A stretch of DNA of 64,000 nt. It comes from Nostoc sp. NMS7. GTDB taxonomy: Bacteria; Cyanobacteriota; Cyanobacteriia; Cyanobacteriales; Nostocaceae. Location: the NCBI RefSeq assembly GCF_017115085.1, contig NZ_JABXKJ010000107.1:1-64000 (forward strand), read 5' to 3'. Both the position numbers and the translations under genes were made by a program. The notes beneath the pieces are model-generated. The model ran no database searches and had not been told where the DNA came from. It was given only the letters and a program-made list of their open reading frames with translations. The stretch's first letter is position 1, and each line of letters starts with the position of its first letter. Positions 62,654 to 64,000 of this stretch are shown here, piece after piece.

Positions 62654-63946
62654 TTAAAGGCTCCCAAGAACAACCAGAGGTAATTGAACGCTCACTTTAG
62701 TACCTATCACAGTGTCAGACTCAATAGATAATTCTCCACCATGAGCATTGATGATACGTTTGCTAATGGCAAGCCCCAACCCAGTACCGCTTGGTTTTGT
62801 GGAAAAGAAAGGCTGCATTAGCTTTGATAAAACCTCTGAAGGAATTGGCTCACCACCATTGCAGACATTAATACAGATTTTATCAGGAGACGAATTATCC
62901 ACTTCCCATTTAATCGCATCTCCGGCTGAGACTGCCTCACAAGCATTGCGGACAATATTAATAAACACTTGTTTTAGCTTATCTTTATCTCCTAAGATTT
63001 TGACTGTAGGTAACGCTGGAATAAATTCGATTTGCCGTGAGAGTGCTTCTGGCATCTCGCACATTAGCATCAGTAATTCACAAATAAATTCATTCACATC
63101 CAATTCACACAGTTGCAATACCTGGGGTTTGGCATAAAGCAAAATTTCACTCAGCAGATTTTCTAGCCGACTAGCCTCACTAAGTGCCAACGATAATCGC
63201 TCAAGAGCCGCTTCAGTCAGAACAGTTTTCTTAAAATACTTCAATCCCATAATCATTGTTGTTAGTGGATTGCGAATTTCATGCACAATCATCGCCGCAA
63301 ATTCACCAATAGCTGCCAGTCGTTCCTGTTCTAAAAGCTTGGCTTGGGCTGCTTGTAGTTCTGCGGTGCGTTTTTCTACCTCAGTCTCCAGGATATGATT
63401 AAATTGGCACTGCTGCTGGTAAAGATGGTAATGGTCGATGGCAGTAGCAGCACGTTCGGCGAACAATTCCACAATTTGGATTTCTTCTTTTGTAAATTCT
63501 CTCGCTTGCCGATGAAAAGAGCAAACAGTACCGAAGATTTGACCTTCAGTAGTTTGTAAAGGTATACCTAAATATGCTCGATAACCTGGCGCAGGTTTAC
63601 CATATTCTGGATTAGCCACAGCATCCTCAACAGCTAATGTGCGCCCAATTTGCAAAACTGTAGCAATCAATCTACCATGCAGTGCATAAACGCGAGGTGT
63701 ATCTTCGGACATTTCCAGACTACTAGCTAGAACAGTTTCAAACCCTTCTTGGCAAAAGGTAACAACCGTCCAATCAACTGCAATCAGTTCGCTGACTCCA
63801 CAGGCAATATTGTGTAAATAGCTACCTATCTCACCAGTGCGATAGTTCAAAGAGGACAAACGTGCTATTATCTGCCGCTCGCGCTGCCAAGGCTGTTGCA
63901 ACAACATTTCTTCATCATTGGCTTTGCTCATGGATGCTTGTTGCAT
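62654..63946 (-). CDS. GAF-domain sensor histidine kinase
   Basis: 430-aa soluble kinase. A GAF domain occupies about residues 25-175 (VTFCQEGFETVLASSLEMSE, YRAYLGIPLQTTEGQIFGTV, FTKEEIQIVELFAERAATAI). A coiled coil (LETEVEKRTAELQAAQAKLL) follows, then the H-box AAMIVHEIRNPLTTMIMGLK with H222. The catalytic domain has N-box INIVRNACEAV, G1-like CNGGEPIPSEV (a divergent box lacking the usual DxGxG) and G2 KPSGTGLGLAISKRI. No cysteine/histidine pair for bilin binding is obvious. The start may be the second Met (residue 6). No regulator gene is within view. Confidence 0.88.
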   Translation of the reverse strand: MQQASMSKANDEEMLLQQPWQRERQIIARLSSLNYRTGEIGSYLHNIACGVSELIAVDWTVVTFCQEGFETVLASSLEMSEDTPRVYALHGRLIATVLQIGRTLAVEDAVANPEYGKPAPGYRAYLGIPLQTTEGQIFGTVCSFHRQAREFTKEEIQIVELFAERAATAIDHYHLYQQQCQFNHILETEVEKRTAELQAAQAKLLEQERLAAIGEFAAMIVHEIRNPLTTMIMGLKYFKKTVLTEAALERLSLALSEASRLENLLSEILLYAKPQVLQLCELDVNEFICELLMLMCEMPEALSRQIEFIPALPTVKILGDKDKLKQVFINIVRNACEAVSAGDAIKWEVDNSSPDKICINVCNGGEPIPSEVLSKLMQPFFSTKPSGTGLGLAISKRIINAHGGELSIESDTVIGTKVSVQLPLVVLGSL

Positions 63947-64000
63947 GGTTTAGCAAAATAAGTTAAAAAATCAAATATTAAATATTGGATTTTCCAGGTA

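Overview
The window looks like a filamentous, heterocyst-type cyanobacterium close to Nostoc. Evidence: very frequent HIP1 palindromes (GCGATCGC), heptanucleotide tandem repeats, small dispersed MITE-like repeats, and typical families (RppA/RppB-type two-component pair, DUF3611, ClC fused to CBS and USP domains, DUF389, DUF2254). No rRNA, tRNA, CRISPR array or replication gene was seen, so chromosome versus large plasmid cannot be decided.

Layout. (1) 1-11.7 kb: ClC channel, CHASE3 sensor kinase, PBP1A, an Rrf2/TSUP/DUF1634 sulfur-type module and an OmpR-family regulator, with several broken genes. (2) 12-15.7 kb: a defence-like DUF262/DUF1524 gene, a PD-(D/E)XK nuclease gene bracketed by 41-bp direct repeats, and remnants of PPK2 and a ZIP transporter. 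(3) 15.7-37.6 kb: a compact, GC-richer, entirely minus-strand metabolic island. In transcription order: DUF3611, DUF1269, USP, phosphoketolase, a 58-aa protein, RpiB, an Rpe remnant, class I aldolase, an SHB17-like sugar-bisphosphatase, TPI, PGI, PPK2, PGM, glycogen phosphorylase, a slipin, GlgX, acetate kinase, P-type H+-ATPase. Five intact gene pairs or gene/remnant pairs share ATGA stop/start overlaps. (4) 37.6-48.3 kb: frameshifted HdeD, a transposase remnant, alpha/beta hydrolases, a CPA1 antiporter, a DUF318 permease, a second glycogen debranching-type enzyme and a deleted SDR. (5) 48.9-58.5 kb: DUF2231, NDH-2-like dehydrogenase, RppA/RppB, DUF389, MscS, DUF2254, and an interrupted DUF3611. 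(6) 58.7-61.8 kb: a MarR-controlled operon with two copies of one palindromic operator, ending in a 4Fe-4S/SCP2 fusion. (7) 62-64 kb: an antiporter tail remnant and a GAF sensor kinase.

How it works together. The island reads as a glycogen-to-acetate pathway with no redox step. Glycogen is opened by GlgP/GlgX and passes through PGM and PGI to fructose-6-P. Phosphoketolase gives acetyl-P and erythrose-4-P. Class I aldolase joins erythrose-4-P and DHAP to sedoheptulose-1,7-bisP, the coupled SHB17-like phosphatase makes sedoheptulose-7-P, host transketolase makes pentose phosphates, RpiB (and host Rpe) return them to phosphoketolase, and TPI balances trioses. The sum is one glucosyl unit to three acetyl-P, hence three ATP by acetate kinase, with no NADH. 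The H+-ATPase and PPK2 fit export of protons and handling of phosphate energy. This is an inference from gene content and residue motifs, not a measured flux.

The flanks carry about sixteen broken or partial genes, many shaped by MITEs or 29-bp dispersed repeats. An 11-bp-phased direct repeat, likely an OmpR-family operator, occurs at three places.
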